Source: Siphonodentalium dalli (lineage: Eukaryota > Mollusca > Scaphopoda > Gadilida > Siphonodentaliidae). Taken from it: a stretch of 64,000 bases of DNA. The stretch spans positions 138,153,954-138,217,953 of the forward strand of contig CP136064.1 of assembly GCA_032622095.1 (NCBI GenBank), in the 5' to 3' direction. The position numbers were made by a program, and so were the translations under genes. The notes below the pieces were generated by a model. It had not been told where the DNA came from, made no database searches, and worked only from the letters and a program-made list of their open reading frames with translations. Positions 11,640-22,069 of the stretch are shown here, piece by piece; the first letter of the stretch is position 1; each line of letters opens with the position of its first letter.

Positions 11640-12330
11640 GTATTCAAAGCGATACTCTCCGTATCACAGTGGATCAACGGACACGAACCAAAACCGGAAG
11701 TCGTAGATTTCGAGGTGGAGAAATATCTGTCGACAAATATTTGTTGACATTTTTTGACGGTTTTTTGGGAAAATAAACGCTTGGATAGCATATCTGACCA
11801 ACTGAAGGTGAGTGAATATTTCTTCGCTAATGTTCGGACACCGACGATCAATTTAAGTCAGTTGTCATTGTTCGATCGCGGAAAAAATGTCATTTAATCA
11901 TCGCCGCGAGACGATTTCTTCCCCAAAATATCCCAGAAAATCATACTTTTCACATTCATCGCAGACAGCTGTCGCAACAACCTATATACCGGTCGAAAGG
12001 CCTGTTTCCCCCCCCCCCCCCCCCCACAAATGCATATTTTGAGTATTTTCACGGACTGTCTCAAAATTCCAAATTTCATCTTTTGATGCAGGTACCCACC
12101 TCGAAAATACTGTCCGGTTAGTCCTGTACACCCCGGAATTTAGTTGCAATCCACCAGACCCGGCGGACAGTTTTGTTGTTCAATCAAGAGTCGAAATGGA
12201 TTAGTTGGTTGGCTGCCTTTCGTTAACAGTGGCACGTTTTTGGGCAACTGCTTTTCTGTTGCAACTATAGTATACTGATCAAGTTTAGTTACCGAGTACA
12301 GTTTGCAATTAGTTCTCATATATTCGTTCA
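11640..12330 (+). repeat. Family B repeat, copy 1
   Basis: Interspersed repeat found four times in the window. In this orientation it starts near CACAGTGGATCAACGGACAC. It contains AACCAAAACCGGAAGTCGTA, the donor-like GACCAACTGAAGGTGAGTG, TAATCATCGCCGCGAGACGA, a C18 run (12008-12025), TACTGTCCGGTTAGTCCTGT and CAGACCCGGCGGACAG. Copy 2 (15240-15782) is the reverse complement and nearly identical over about 500 bp. One frame reads through the first part in both copies (HEPKPEVVDFEVEKYLSTN), but it has a stop here where copy 2 does not. No transposase, reverse transcriptase or TIR is seen, so the class is unknown. Confidence 0.85.
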
Positions 12331-12784
12331 GATCGTGTAAGGTCATTAACCAAAGAATCATTTATGGAAATATTGTTAGAACAAGAATATTACAATGCCA
12401 TCCATGACCAAGGCCGTAGCAACAGGATTGTTTTGATGGCGGGAGGTGTAGATGTATTTTCCAATAGTTTGATATTTCAGCCAGTATATAGCGTGAAATT
12501 TGATACTTAAAAAACAATTAAAATTCGATTAATTTCAGAAAAAACAAATCGGGAGTTTCGGGACCCATGGCTGTTCTTTTTCATTATGGCCACTTTCGGG
12601 ACCCACCACCCGAGTTTTGATTACGATTGTATAAAGTTTTAACTTCATTTTTCGGGTATATATATACACCCCTTTATTTTTATGTTTTAAACTACAGGCA
12701 CACCCACCCATATTTCGGAGAATTTTCGCTAATATTACATATTATAGCATACCATCAAATATGCAGATGTTTATTTCCATTTCA
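12331..12784. other. Spacer without recognised features
   Basis: AT-rich sequence. GGGACCCA and TTTCGGGACCCACC words recur around 12556-12610. No gene is visible. Confidence 0.5.
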
Positions 12785-13042
12785 ATGAGAGGCCAAATTC
12801 ACATTTCATATTTAATTGCAGTTAAGCAATAGCACTTAAGCATAATTATTTGCGATTAAGCGCAATTCATGGTTATACTGTATGTAACTATGTACCCCTG
12901 GTGAATAAATAGGTGTATCTATAACTAAACCTGAACTCATATTGACACATCACCTCCTTGTTTTCATTGCTTTGGATAGTTGGGATTGTGAACTAGCCTA
13001 AATTATTTATCAAAATGGGTGACTCGCGACAGTATAACCTTC

Positions 13043-13445
13043 TGTTTTAGTCGAGTCGAGGAACCAACCCATCAAAGCTCAAGTGTGATCAGATATCGAT
13101 TATTGAAGTTTGTTATTTCAATTGTTTGCTGCCCAGAAACACGCCGTGAAAAGGGTGGTTTCGGTCAAAATTGCGGATGAAGATGGATAACTCTAAAACA
13201 AGTGGTAATACGGTAAAATTTCGCGATACTTTAGTAATTAATTATACGGCATATTTTGTTGAAGAAAATGTTTATAAATCACACGTTTTTGGGAAATTTG
13301 ATACCATAGTTGAAGTGGTCAGCATTATTTTTTGCAGTTAATCGATTCTGATAACTAAAGCTTATTTTGAAGAAATATTGTTGTTGTTGTTGTTGTTGTT
13401 GTATCTTTATAATATGGGTCTTTCTGATCGGATTGAGGACCTTTA
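13043..13445 (+). mobile_element. Family C MITE-like element, copy 1 (left end missing)
   Basis: It shares GTCGAGTCGAGGA, CATCAAAGCTC, GGATAACTCTAAAA and AAGTGGTAATA in order with 14735-14915. It ends in ATCGGATTGAGGACCTTTA, which matches the right terminus of copy 2. The matching left terminus is absent. A (TTG)n tract lies inside at 13378-13402. Confidence 0.65.
13378..13402. repeat. (TTG)n microsatellite
   Basis: Eight consecutive TTG units in the right part of family C copy 1. Copy 2 lacks it. Confidence 0.9.
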
Positions 13446-13670
13446 GTTTAAATTAGCCAAATGCAGATACACACGGTCATGCTAATAGTTAGGTTATATG
13501 GGTAGTTACACTTACTCTCAAGCAACTCATAGCGCTTAATCGCAATTAATTGCACTTAAGCGCCATTCATTTCAATTATGCGAAAATGTCATATGTGTGC
13601 TTCAGCGCGATATGTGGTATATGCGCTTAAGCGCAATTCATTATTAAATGTGAATTTGACCTCCCATACA

Positions 13671-14613
13671 GTTATTTTTTTGTCTATATATATGAACGAG
13701 TGGGGTCTGTATGCATGTCTTCTGTCCGCTTAAATTTGAATATATATACGCGACCATTTGCGTTAAAAACTTCCCAACCAAATTATCCAGTGTGTGAATC
13801 AATGTGGAAACAATTAATTATGGCGCGATTTGAATACAACAGGACAAAAATCACGTGCCTATATATTTACAAAAGTAACTTGCACCTGGTTCCACATTCA
13901 GTTGTACGCTATAGATTGGAATTTTACCCGCTAAATACATGTAGGAAACACAACACTTCTACATTAATGGACAGCCAAGGTGGGATTAAGAATACAACAA
14001 CTCGAAAGAACACTGGAGTTTTCCTGATGATGTTTCTATTCTCTATATCAACCGAGAGTACCAATATTTCGTATAGTATTGTATAGTATAGTATTGTATA
14101 GTATTTTATTATAAATAATTTTTTATTTTCAATAATTTTATTTTCAAACATTCATTCGGGTGTTGTCAAATCCCATCGTCGATTGCCTCAGCGAAGCCGC
14201 AAGCCTTTGCCTCACAGTGGTTACATATATGAAGGCAGGCATGCGATCCTCTCGCCAGTAGCACCTGGAATTATAAAATAATATCGCTTAGTGGACTTGA
14301 ACTTGAAAAAAACATATGACCGCAAAACTTAGGAATAAAAACTCGGAAAATTGCATACACGAAAGGACGAACAAGCTGCTTCCTGTATAACCCCACAAGT
14401 TGTGGGCCACAACTCGTTGCGAGTGTATAATCATATATAAAGGGTAAAAATCGGCACACCGCTGCATTTTTCTGAAAAAAGTTGGATGTAAATCATTTTT
14501 TTTATATGTCGGCCTGCCGAGAGTGATGACAAGTCAGAGTTAACAATATGACATACCTCAAAAGTTATATGTTTACCAAACATGTACTTCGTAGTTGTAT
14601 TTCAGTTACAGGT
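13671..14613. other. Spacer with a GTATA-type microsatellite
   Basis: No supported gene. A frame of 128 codons at 13700-14086 has no recognisable domain. 14071-14107 is a run of GTATAGTATT-like units. Confidence 0.5.
14071..14107. repeat. (GTATAGTATT)n microsatellite
   Basis: About four imperfect units of GTATA(GTATT), followed by TATTATAAATAA. Confidence 0.85.
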
Positions 14614-15099
14614 TAAAGGTACTCAATCCGAACAGAGGGTCCCCATCTCAACAGATTCCAACAACAACAATCCGATCAGAGGGTCCTATATTACTATTTC
14701 TTTGGTTTTGGGGCATAACAAATATATATTGATTCGAGTCGAGGATCCCATCAAACAAAGCTCAGATTTATTAGATATTGATTTTTGAAATTTGTTATTT
14801 ACTCGAGATGAGTAGTTTGCCTTCAACTGCCGTAATCTGCTCGGGATGTGTACACCAAAATCTATTCAAACAGACAAGGATGGATAACTCTAAAATCAAG
14901 TGGTAATAATAACGCAATTTTGACTGAGTTCTGGGCCAGAAAGTATTCCCGATAATGAAAAATAATAGATTTCTAAAATCGATATCTAACAAATTTTAGC
15001 TTTGATGGGTGACTTCCTCGACTCGAATCAAATATTTTTGACCCCCGAAGCCATTGAAATAGCAATTGAGAGGAGTTTTATCGGATTGAGTACCTTTAA
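14614..15099. mobile_element. Family C MITE-like element, copy 2 (complete inverted repeat)
   Basis: The left end TAAAGGTACTCAATCCG and the right end CGGATTGAGTACCTTTA are inverted repeats. They continue inward with GATTCGAGTCGAGGA (14732) against TCCTCGACTCGAATC (15014-15028), and ATTTCTAAAATCGATATCTA against its counterpart near 14770. The element is 486 bp long with no coding capacity. This fits a non-autonomous DNA transposon or foldback element. Copy 1 is at 13043-13445. Confidence 0.8.
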
Positions 15100-15239
15100 A
15101 GTTCAGTTATATATATAAGTCACCGCCTGGATGTTATGTTGTACCAGGAGACATACACAACATTATGAACACCCAGAACCATTGTGGCCACGCAAAAGTC
15201 AAATGAAACGCCCATCATCTGCGGCAAAATTGCGTTTTC

Positions 15240-15782
15240 GACCAGAAATTGAAGATGGCAGACCTCAGCAAAATCACGACTAAGCGGACAGATTTTTTGC
15301 AACTAATGATTAAAATTTTCGGGACTAACCGGACAGTATTTTCGAGGTGGGTACCTACATCAAAAGATGAAATTTGGAATTTTGAGACAGTCCGTGAAAA
15401 TACTCAAAATATGCATTTGTGGGGGGAAAACAGGCCTTTCGATCGGTGTATAGGTTGTTGCGACAGTTGTCTGCGATTAATGTGAAAAGTATGATTTTCT
15501 GGGATATTTTGGGGAAGAAATCGTCTCGCGGCGATGATTAAATGACATTTTTTCCGCGATCGAACAATGACAACTGACTTAAATTGATCGTCGGTATCCG
15601 AACATTAGCGAAGAAATATTCACTCACCTTCAGTTGGTCAGATATGCTATCCAAGCGTTTATTTTCCCAAAAAACCGTAAAAAAATGGCAACAAATATTT
15701 GTCGACAGATATTTCTCCACCTCGAAATCTACGACTTCCGGTTTTGGTTCGTGTCCGTTGATCCACTGTGCGTATACCTGTG
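15240..15782 (-). repeat. Family B repeat, copy 2 (inverted relative to copy 1)
   Basis: Reverse complement of copy 1, running from CGACTAAGCGGACAG (about 15280) through GACTAACCGGACAGTATTTT, ATTTGGAATTTTGAGACAGT and GAAGAAATCGTCTCGCGGCG to TTCCGGTTTTGGTTCGTGTC and CACTGTG at 15768. The C18 run of copy 1 is only six bases here. On the minus strand a frame from 15966 to 15538 is open through the conserved HEPKPEVVDFEVEKYLSTN segment and across a GTGAGT. Copies 1 and 2 could pair as an inverted repeat with a 3-kb loop. Confidence 0.85.
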
Positions 15783-15855
15783 GTTTCACTCTACTATGAT
15801 ATAAATGACGAATGTGATTGGAAGTTAGAGACCACCTGGACGACCTTATATATAT

Positions 15856-16014
15856 GCAATCAACGTCGTTTTCGATGCATCTGTCGGCGTATAGAAGTGT
15901 CGGATGCCGAATTACATACTGTATAATTTCGCGAAGCGAAATTATACAAAGTATGTAATTCGGCATCCGACACTTCTATACGGCGACAGATGCATCGAAA
16001 ACGACGTTGATTGC
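15856..16014. repeat. 159-bp near-perfect palindrome
   Basis: The left arm begins GCAATCAACGTCGTTTTCGA and the right arm ends in its complement TCGAAAACGACGTTGATTGC at 16014. The arms are almost identical over about 75 bp, with a 3-base centre near 15932 and a small bulge near 15920/15948. It is flanked by TATA-rich DNA and has no coding sequence. This is probably a young foldback or MITE-type element. Confidence 0.92.
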
Positions 16015-17077
16015 TTATAATTACGACAATCCGCATTTTAGTTGGTGATTAAACAAGTTCTTTTTAAAGAAACTATATTAAAAACACTAAAATGGTAAAA
16101 CTACCCAAGTGATATTTGTGTATGGACTCAGCTGCTCTTTCAACCGAAATGGGAATTTGGGTCGAGAATAAATTGGGCGACCGACCTGATGTTCGAGATG
16201 AACACACACAATTCGATCGCTGTTTCCGATATTCCAACTACACAAAAGCAAGAGACCACACCCGTAAACTATTAAACTGTACTTGCAGGTGTAAATTTCA
16301 CTTATTTTAAACGATTCTAGAACATGTATTGTCATAAAGGCAATCCGATTCGATACCAATTCCAAAGCGGTGTTCCCAAACTTCGCCACTGAATTTGTGG
16401 TCTCCGGCGACTCGAAAAGTAAACAATCGCTACAAAGGTGCATTCTATGCTCTCATGACCACTGCCATGTCATATTAGTATTGGCACGAAGCTGGATAAA
16501 TGCTAATACTAATGGTGGAATAGTTATGTAATACATTCTTTTATCCCCAAATAAATTAATGTACTATTTTGCTGTTTAATCGGCGATCATTTTTCGCTGA
16601 GATTTGGCGTCTTGTGTTACCACTAGAAACGGAAGTAATTTCTTGCGATTTGATTGGTGGACAAAATAAAATTCCGGGTAAATTCGCCCCATGGATATTC
16701 GACTTGGTTTGCGAACTTTTTAAGGTATCACTACCCCCAGTGATGCGGGAAACGACACTTCCCTCCACTGATAGATATTGTCGCTACCAAGCGTATCTAA
16801 GGGCCTTGACCAATCAAATGCACGCATTTTAGTCAAAGCGAAAGTAGTTGTAATTATATAACAATACATGTATGTCAAAAAGAATCTATAAAAAATTGCA
16901 ACTTTGTCCCGGATCTCAACTATACCGACAAACTAGGGGTGGCACCTCGAAACTTTACTGGCTGATATGGAGGAACAGTTAATTAAGACTCGTATTCCAA
17001 ACGATCAGTGATACACAGCCAGGCATTAGTAATACAACATGATAAATTCAGACCAAGTGCAACTCGATGAACACCTT
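16015..17077. other. Spacer without recognised features
   Basis: Frames of up to 118 codons on both strands (for example 16087-16443 minus and 16569-16832 plus) show no recognisable domain. Nothing else is visible. Confidence 0.45.
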
Positions 17078-18107
17078 ATTTGCACCAGTGTAACCTAAAA
17101 GGTAATAATTAGCTTTTTAGCATTTTTTTTTCCTGGGAGTCACTTTAAAGTGTTTTAATGCATTTTTCACAGCCTCGTCTTCAGTCCACTGGATCCCTCA
17201 TGCATGGTGTGGCTATTCCTGCTGCTGGTGTCTTCTTTCGCTTACATCAGCCAAAAAAATAGTATTATTTTTTATAAAAAATGATTATTTTTCAAGGTAT
17301 TTTCAGAATTTTTCAAGGTGGTAATAGTCACATGATGATGTAAATGACCCATACCATGAGCAAGTTAGTGACACACATACCAATTGTTATAGGCAGCTAA
17401 TCTAACAAGTAGTTTTTATTATATACCCAGAGATATACAGATATATATCATAACAGTATGTTATTTCCACTTGTTGGTATGGCCATTTGAAGGTTAATAG
17501 CACTAAAACTTGGACGCATTTAAGAAAATTCTTCAGCACTTTGAAGAGAGCATATCTTTGTTCAACTAAATTCAATATATAGGCCTACCCACATCCAGTT
17601 ATCTTGAGTCACCCTTGCAGACCTGAAAATGTCATATTTTAGTTTTCCATGTGTTGATAAAGACATGTGCTTGATGCTCAGCTGATCAGATCTGGACTCA
17701 ATGACCTCACATCACTAGAAGTTCTCTCATGGAAAGAATCTTGTACAGTCTTCCATAGCTGATCCAAGTTTTGCAACACAAGACTCCAAAAAAATGTGTG
17801 AAAATGGGGGCTGAACATTACTTGTGGTGGAATAATATTGTTTTTGATGAATATTGTGTTAAAGGAGGTGTGGTTAAATTGTGTGCAATAAATAACGAGC
17901 CACAGAAGTGATTTTGTTTTTTAACACATTTTTTCCATTGAGGGGAAATTCTGAACTAATGTAGGGAGTTACAATTATTCCGCGAAAAAAGGGATGAACT
18001 CGATGAACACCTTATTGAATTACAGTCTACTTTCCGGACAATCGGTTGTGGCAATAAAATAATAAACAACCAAGTATCAAGAGCCACAAGGTTACACTGG
18101 TGTAAAT
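17078..18107. mobile_element. Possible DNA element with 19-bp terminal inverted repeats
   Basis: ATTTGCACCAGTGTAACCT at 17078-17096 is matched by its complement (one mismatch) at 18089-18107. A separate exact 20-bp direct repeat, AACTCGATGAACACCTTATT, lies at 17061-17080 (just outside the left end) and at 17997-18016 (just inside the right end). The 1-kb interior has no coding domain. No target-site duplication is clear, so the boundaries and class are uncertain. Confidence 0.5.
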
Positions 18108-18204
18108 ACTGTTCGGAGTGACATCTAGCGAATGCGGGAGGAATATATAGGAGATAATAAAATAGACACTGGGCCCTGATTGGTCAATAGCCTTTTGTGC
18201 TTTT

Positions 18205-18540
18205 TGCGTAAAAAAATTCACACCTGTTCCTTATGATTTCCCGTCATATTATCCATCCGCCACCAAACTTAGGAAAATAGTTCATGACATGAACATCATA
18301 CTTGAGGAAAACCAATCGTGGCCACCAGGCACTCTCCTAACCTCAAAACGCCGTAGTGTCGGACAGGACGAGAGACAGTAACGAAAATAAAACTTCCGCA
18401 TGCAATATTATCAGATGTAAGAGGGGATTTTCACCACAAAATACGCATGCGCATCCAGTGGATTGGTGTATATAATCACATGTGCCAAATGCTCCGGATT
18501 CCATTACTTGGGAGAAACAGGACAGAAACGATGTCAAGAT
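18205..18540 (+). pseudogene. Penelope-like element relic, RT tail plus GIY-YIG-type start
   Basis: Frame 1 reads FTPVPYDFPSYY, then KLRKIVHDMNIILEENQSW, TLLTSKRRSV and a stop at 18379. A second frame gives ACNIIRCKRGF, and a third gives LVYIITCAKCSGFHYLGETGQ (18463 onward). The order (an L-x-x-I block, an S-K-R-R block, C-x-x-x-x-C, then V-Y-I-I-T-C...Y-x-G-E-T) matches the end of the reverse transcriptase, the linker and the beginning of the GIY-YIG-like endonuclease of Penelope-like and related animal elements. Two frameshifts and a stop make it dead. It ends where another repeat begins at 18541. Confidence 0.75.
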
Positions 18541-18595
18541 TACAAGCAACTAATTATACTTCTTGAATGTGTGCAGGGTAACTCAAGTCAACACA
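18541..18595 (+). repeat. Short interspersed repeat, copy 1
   Basis: AAGCAACTAATTATAC, CTTCTTGAAT, GTGTGCAGGG and ACTCAAGTCA recur in order at 21456-21512 with a few changes and a 5-bp insertion. Confidence 0.7.
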
Positions 18596-19020
18596 AAAAG
18601 TGGTATGGGTATTTTTATTCTGCTGTGTTTTGTGCAGTAAATGGGGTGATTGTGGAAATGCAAGATTATCGTTTGAAAAAACTACCGAAAATGGCGCATG
18701 TGTTGTCACAGGCTGGTGTGCCGGATGACGTTCTAAAGGAAAATTGACCACTTGAAGTTAAAATACGCTTAACCCACGGGCGGCGGGAATTATAGTTTTA
18801 AACAATGTCGTTTATGGAAAATAATTAGAAATTTATCTATTAGGAATTCGACTCAAACTCCTGAAAAGTACTGACATTTAAAGAGACGTTAGCCTATCAT
18901 TGAACCAAATCATCGTCGGCTAGTGAAATTTTGAGTGGGGTGTACTTCAAATCCAATTAAATATGGTATTGTTCAAAATGAGATAAATTCCCAAAGGCCT
19001 ATGGTATATATACGCAATTA
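18596..19020. other. Spacer without recognised features
   Basis: No gene or repeat family recognised up to the start of the 1-kb tandem duplication. Confidence 0.45.
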
Positions 19021-20027
19021 TTATATTTTCAGTAACTTTTTCTGCCAAATTAATAATCGTATCCCCACTCCCGGAAGTGCCACGATGTTATCCTACTCCC
19101 AGATGTTTATCCTACTCCCAGCGATGGCGGACTATTTATCCTAACCTCGCACGTTCCGAATAACGTAATTCGAAGTGCGCGTTTTGGGTCTCAGTTCCAG
19201 TGCATAGTCAGATAACACAAAATACATTACCAAAAACACAGACCACCAATGTGTTATCGACATCAAATTCGAGCTCAGTGAATTTTCAGGATCAACACCA
19301 ACTGGGAAACATTTTTGGTTACGCTACACTTCGGAATCCAAAGATCGAAATCGTGATAAACAATTGTTCCCACAAGTGCATTCGCACCAAGAAAATGAAA
19401 ACAGTGTTGAAATCCACTTCAGTATCTTCAAGCAGTTCCACTTCAAATTCCACTGATATTCGAGTGCATAATCCAAATGAAAGTAAGCCGTATTATCTCA
19501 TAGAACTAGGAAAGCTTATCCACACAATGACATTCCAAACAGTTACTAATTTAATCAATAAAGTTTGTTGTTTGTTTGAAAAATTCCTCCGAAAAATCCC
19601 CTTTGAAGTTGGTGGCAATAGAAGAAAAAATCAGTCAATGAAATGACGTCACGTTCCTTATACGGGGTAAAATACTATGGCGCGCGCGGCTATAGTAAAA
19701 AATTCATGAATGAGTGACGTAATCGATTTACTTTATTTGGGTTGTTATCTTATCATTGCGCGTAATTTAACGGAAACATTTAGGTAAATATTCAGAATCG
19801 GAACATCTTCTCAGTGCATTTTATTAGAGTTGTGTCGTGACAAACTGTTGTGGAAAATATAATAAACACAATAGTTAACTGTCATCGACGATGAACGAAG
19901 TTTCTCCTCTCGTGAGATGCGAGGATTATTTTTCACTCGGCTAACGCCTCGTGAAAAATAATCCTGCGCATCTCACTCGAGGAGAAACTTCGTTCGTCGC
20001 TGATGACAGTTAACTATTGTCTATTTA
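19021..20027. repeat. Tandem duplication, unit 1 (1007 bp)
   Basis: Begins TTATATTTTCAGTAAC and repeats at 20028, offset 1007 bp, with about 95% similarity by eye. The unit holds TCCTACTCCCA words, a stretch rich in AGTTCCACTTCAAATTCCAC, a perfect TGACGTCA (19644-19651), a GCGCGCGCGG tract and a long hairpin at the end (19853-20037). A frame from 19200 (GTG) to 19646 is open in this unit, but the second unit has stops in the same frame. I do not call it a gene. Confidence 0.9.
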
Positions 20028-20037
20028 TTATATTTTC
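19853..20037. repeat. Long hairpin at the end of unit 1
   Basis: The arms extend from GAAAATATAATAAA and CAATAGTTAACTGTCATC on the left to GATGACAGTTAACTATTG and TTTATTATATTTTC on the right. They pair over about 85 bases around a short loop near 19940-19950 (CGGCTAACG). A few mismatches occur (CATCGACGATGAACG against CGTTCGTCGCTGATG). Confidence 0.88.
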
Positions 20038-21050
20038 AGTAACTTTTTCTGCCAAAATAATAATCGTATCCCCACTCCCGGAAGTGCCACGATGTTATCC
20101 TACTCTCAGAGGTTTATCCTACTCCCAGCGATGACGGACTATTTATCCCAACCTCGCACGTTCCGAATGACGTAATTCGAAGTGCACGTTTTGGGTTACT
20201 CCCCTTACACCAAAATAATTGTCTCAGTTCCAGTGCATAGTCAGATAACACAAAATACATCAAAAACACAGACCACCAATGTGTTATCGACAACAAATTC
20301 CAGCTCAGTGAATGTGTAGGATCAACACCAACTGGGGAACATTTTTGGTTACGCTACACTTCGGAATCCAAAGATCGAAATCGTGATAAACAATTGTTCC
20401 CACAAGTGCATTCGCACCAAGAAAACGAAAACAGCGTTGAGATCCACTTCAGTATCTTCAAGCATTTCCACTTCAAATTCCACTGACATTCGAGTGCATA
20501 TTCCAAATGAAAGTGAGCAGTGATATCCCATATAACTAGGAAGGCTTATCCACACAATGACATTCCAAACAGTTACTAATTTAATCAATAAAGTTTGTTG
20601 TTTGTTTGAAAAATTCCTCGGAAAAATCCCCTTGAAGTTGGTGGCAATAGGAGAAATCAGTCAATGAAATGACGTCACGTTCCTTGTACGGGGTAACATA
20701 CTATGGCGCGCGCGGCTATAGTAAAAAATTCATGAATGAGTGACGTAATCGATTTACCTTATTTGGGTTGTTATCTTAACATTGCGCGTAATTTAACGGA
20801 AACATTTAGGTCAATATTTAGAATCGGAACATCTTCTCAATGCATTTTATTAGAGTTGTGTCTTGAAAAACTGTTGTGGAAAATATAATAAACACAATAG
20901 TTAACTGTCATCAGCGACGAACGAAGTTTCTCCTCTCGTGAGATGCGAGGATTATTTTTCACTCGGCTAACGCCTCGTGAAAAATAATCCTGCGCATCTC
21001 ACTCGAGGAGAAACTTCGTTCGTCGCTGATGACAGTTAACTATTGTCTAT
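20028..21050. repeat. Tandem duplication, unit 2
   Basis: Second copy of the 1007-bp unit, including TGACGTCA (20670-20677) and the GCGCGCGCGG tract. It differs by a short insertion near 20200 (ACTCCCCTTACACC) and by substitutions that put stops into the frame open in unit 1. Its final hairpin is cleaner than that of unit 1, but its outermost right arm is replaced by TATATATCGTG. Confidence 0.9.
20879..21050. repeat. Long hairpin at the end of unit 2
   Basis: Same structure as 19853-20037. The left arm CATCAGCGACGAACGAAG is an exact complement of CTTCGTTCGTCGCTGATG on the right. The arms are about 75 bp. Confidence 0.88.
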
Positions 21051-22069
21051 ATATCGTGTGCGTTATGGACGCGAGTCCGATTTTACTAATTAAATTACAT
21101 GTGTATGACGAAATACCGTGAATTTTTGGTGTGGTCACATTTGTGCTCATAATATTCCCATTAGTGGGTGGATGGACATGGGACATGATACACTGTATAT
21201 ATGTCTATGACATGCATGGCACCAGACATTGGTGTCTTTTCTGCTAAACCGTGCTTCCAGAGTTATCTGGACGCGATTATCGGTGTTATTTCTTACCCAA
21301 AAAATTGGTTCATTAAAAAAACGGGGTGCGTGTGTTAAAGGGCCGCTGGGAGATGTCCAATGACCCCTATATTTCAATTGTATCAGAGTAAAGCAATTTG
21401 TGGAAAATTGGCGTGGTTTACAACTTTATACGATCCGAGTTCGATTCCCCTTATAAGCAACTAATTATATAGAGTTACTCTTCTTGAATTTGTGTAGGGA
21501 AACCCAAGTCAGGATAGCATAAACATCTGGCTGCTGATTGGTTGATTATCGTTGAGGGAAATTTCCCTCAGCGTGAAAAAAAAATCATAGCCTATGTAAA
21601 TGAGTCATTATCAATTTTGGCCCATGTTTCAGTCAGGTAATAATTGAAAAAAATTAAGTTGGCAGAACGCGTTATTTTGTGATCGCTTGGAACAAAAAGA
21701 CATTTATATATGGGTTATTAAAGTACTAAAATGCAGGCTTAATCATCTATAATTCGTATCGTGTTGGATTGTGAATGTTCGCTAATCATATATAATGTCT
21801 ATACTGTAACGCACAAGTGGTATATAGGACTACATACAGTCCCACCTCTCAAAGAATCGGAGGTTGGGAATAAGTCACAAAGTTCCCCCAACATGGGTTA
21901 CTCTGCAACCACTCTCAACCTGATCCTTCAAGAGAAGGAAACTGCGTGCAGTCCCATATCTCACCAGATACAGTTACAGCCAAAAGTAATCGAGTGGATA
22001 AAATATAAAATGACTTAAATTCTGACACCAGTAGGTATTTGTTAAGCTGGACCTACACCAGCTGAGGGG
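21051..22069. other. Spacer with the second copy of a short interspersed repeat
   Basis: 21456-21512 repeats the sequence at 18541-18595. An 85-codon frame at 21761-22018 has no recognisable domain. Nothing else is seen. Confidence 0.5.

Larger units (their letters stand above)
12785..13670. repeat. Inverted-repeat element rich in TTAAGCG words, split by a MITE
   Basis: GAGGCCAAATTCACATTT at about 12788 is matched in reverse complement by AAATGTGAATTTGACCTCC near 13655. Just inside both ends are clusters of short words such as CACTTAAGC, GATTAAGCGCAATTCA and GCGCTTAAGCGCAATTCA. The interior carries family C copy 1 and a TTG microsatellite. It looks like a foldback or TIR element of about 0.9 kb that was interrupted by the MITE. 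Confidence 0.6.

Noticed and set aside
13700-14086. 128-codon frame as a gene
   Set aside because: No recognisable motif, next to MITE-like repeats and a microsatellite, with a competing frame on the other strand.
16087-16443. 118-codon minus-strand frame as a gene
   Set aside because: No domain and no splice or promoter support. Length is within chance for the region.
19200-19646. 148-codon Ser/Thr-rich frame as a gene
   Set aside because: It starts with GTG, and the near-identical tandem unit at 20.2-20.6 kb has stops in the same frame. No domain.
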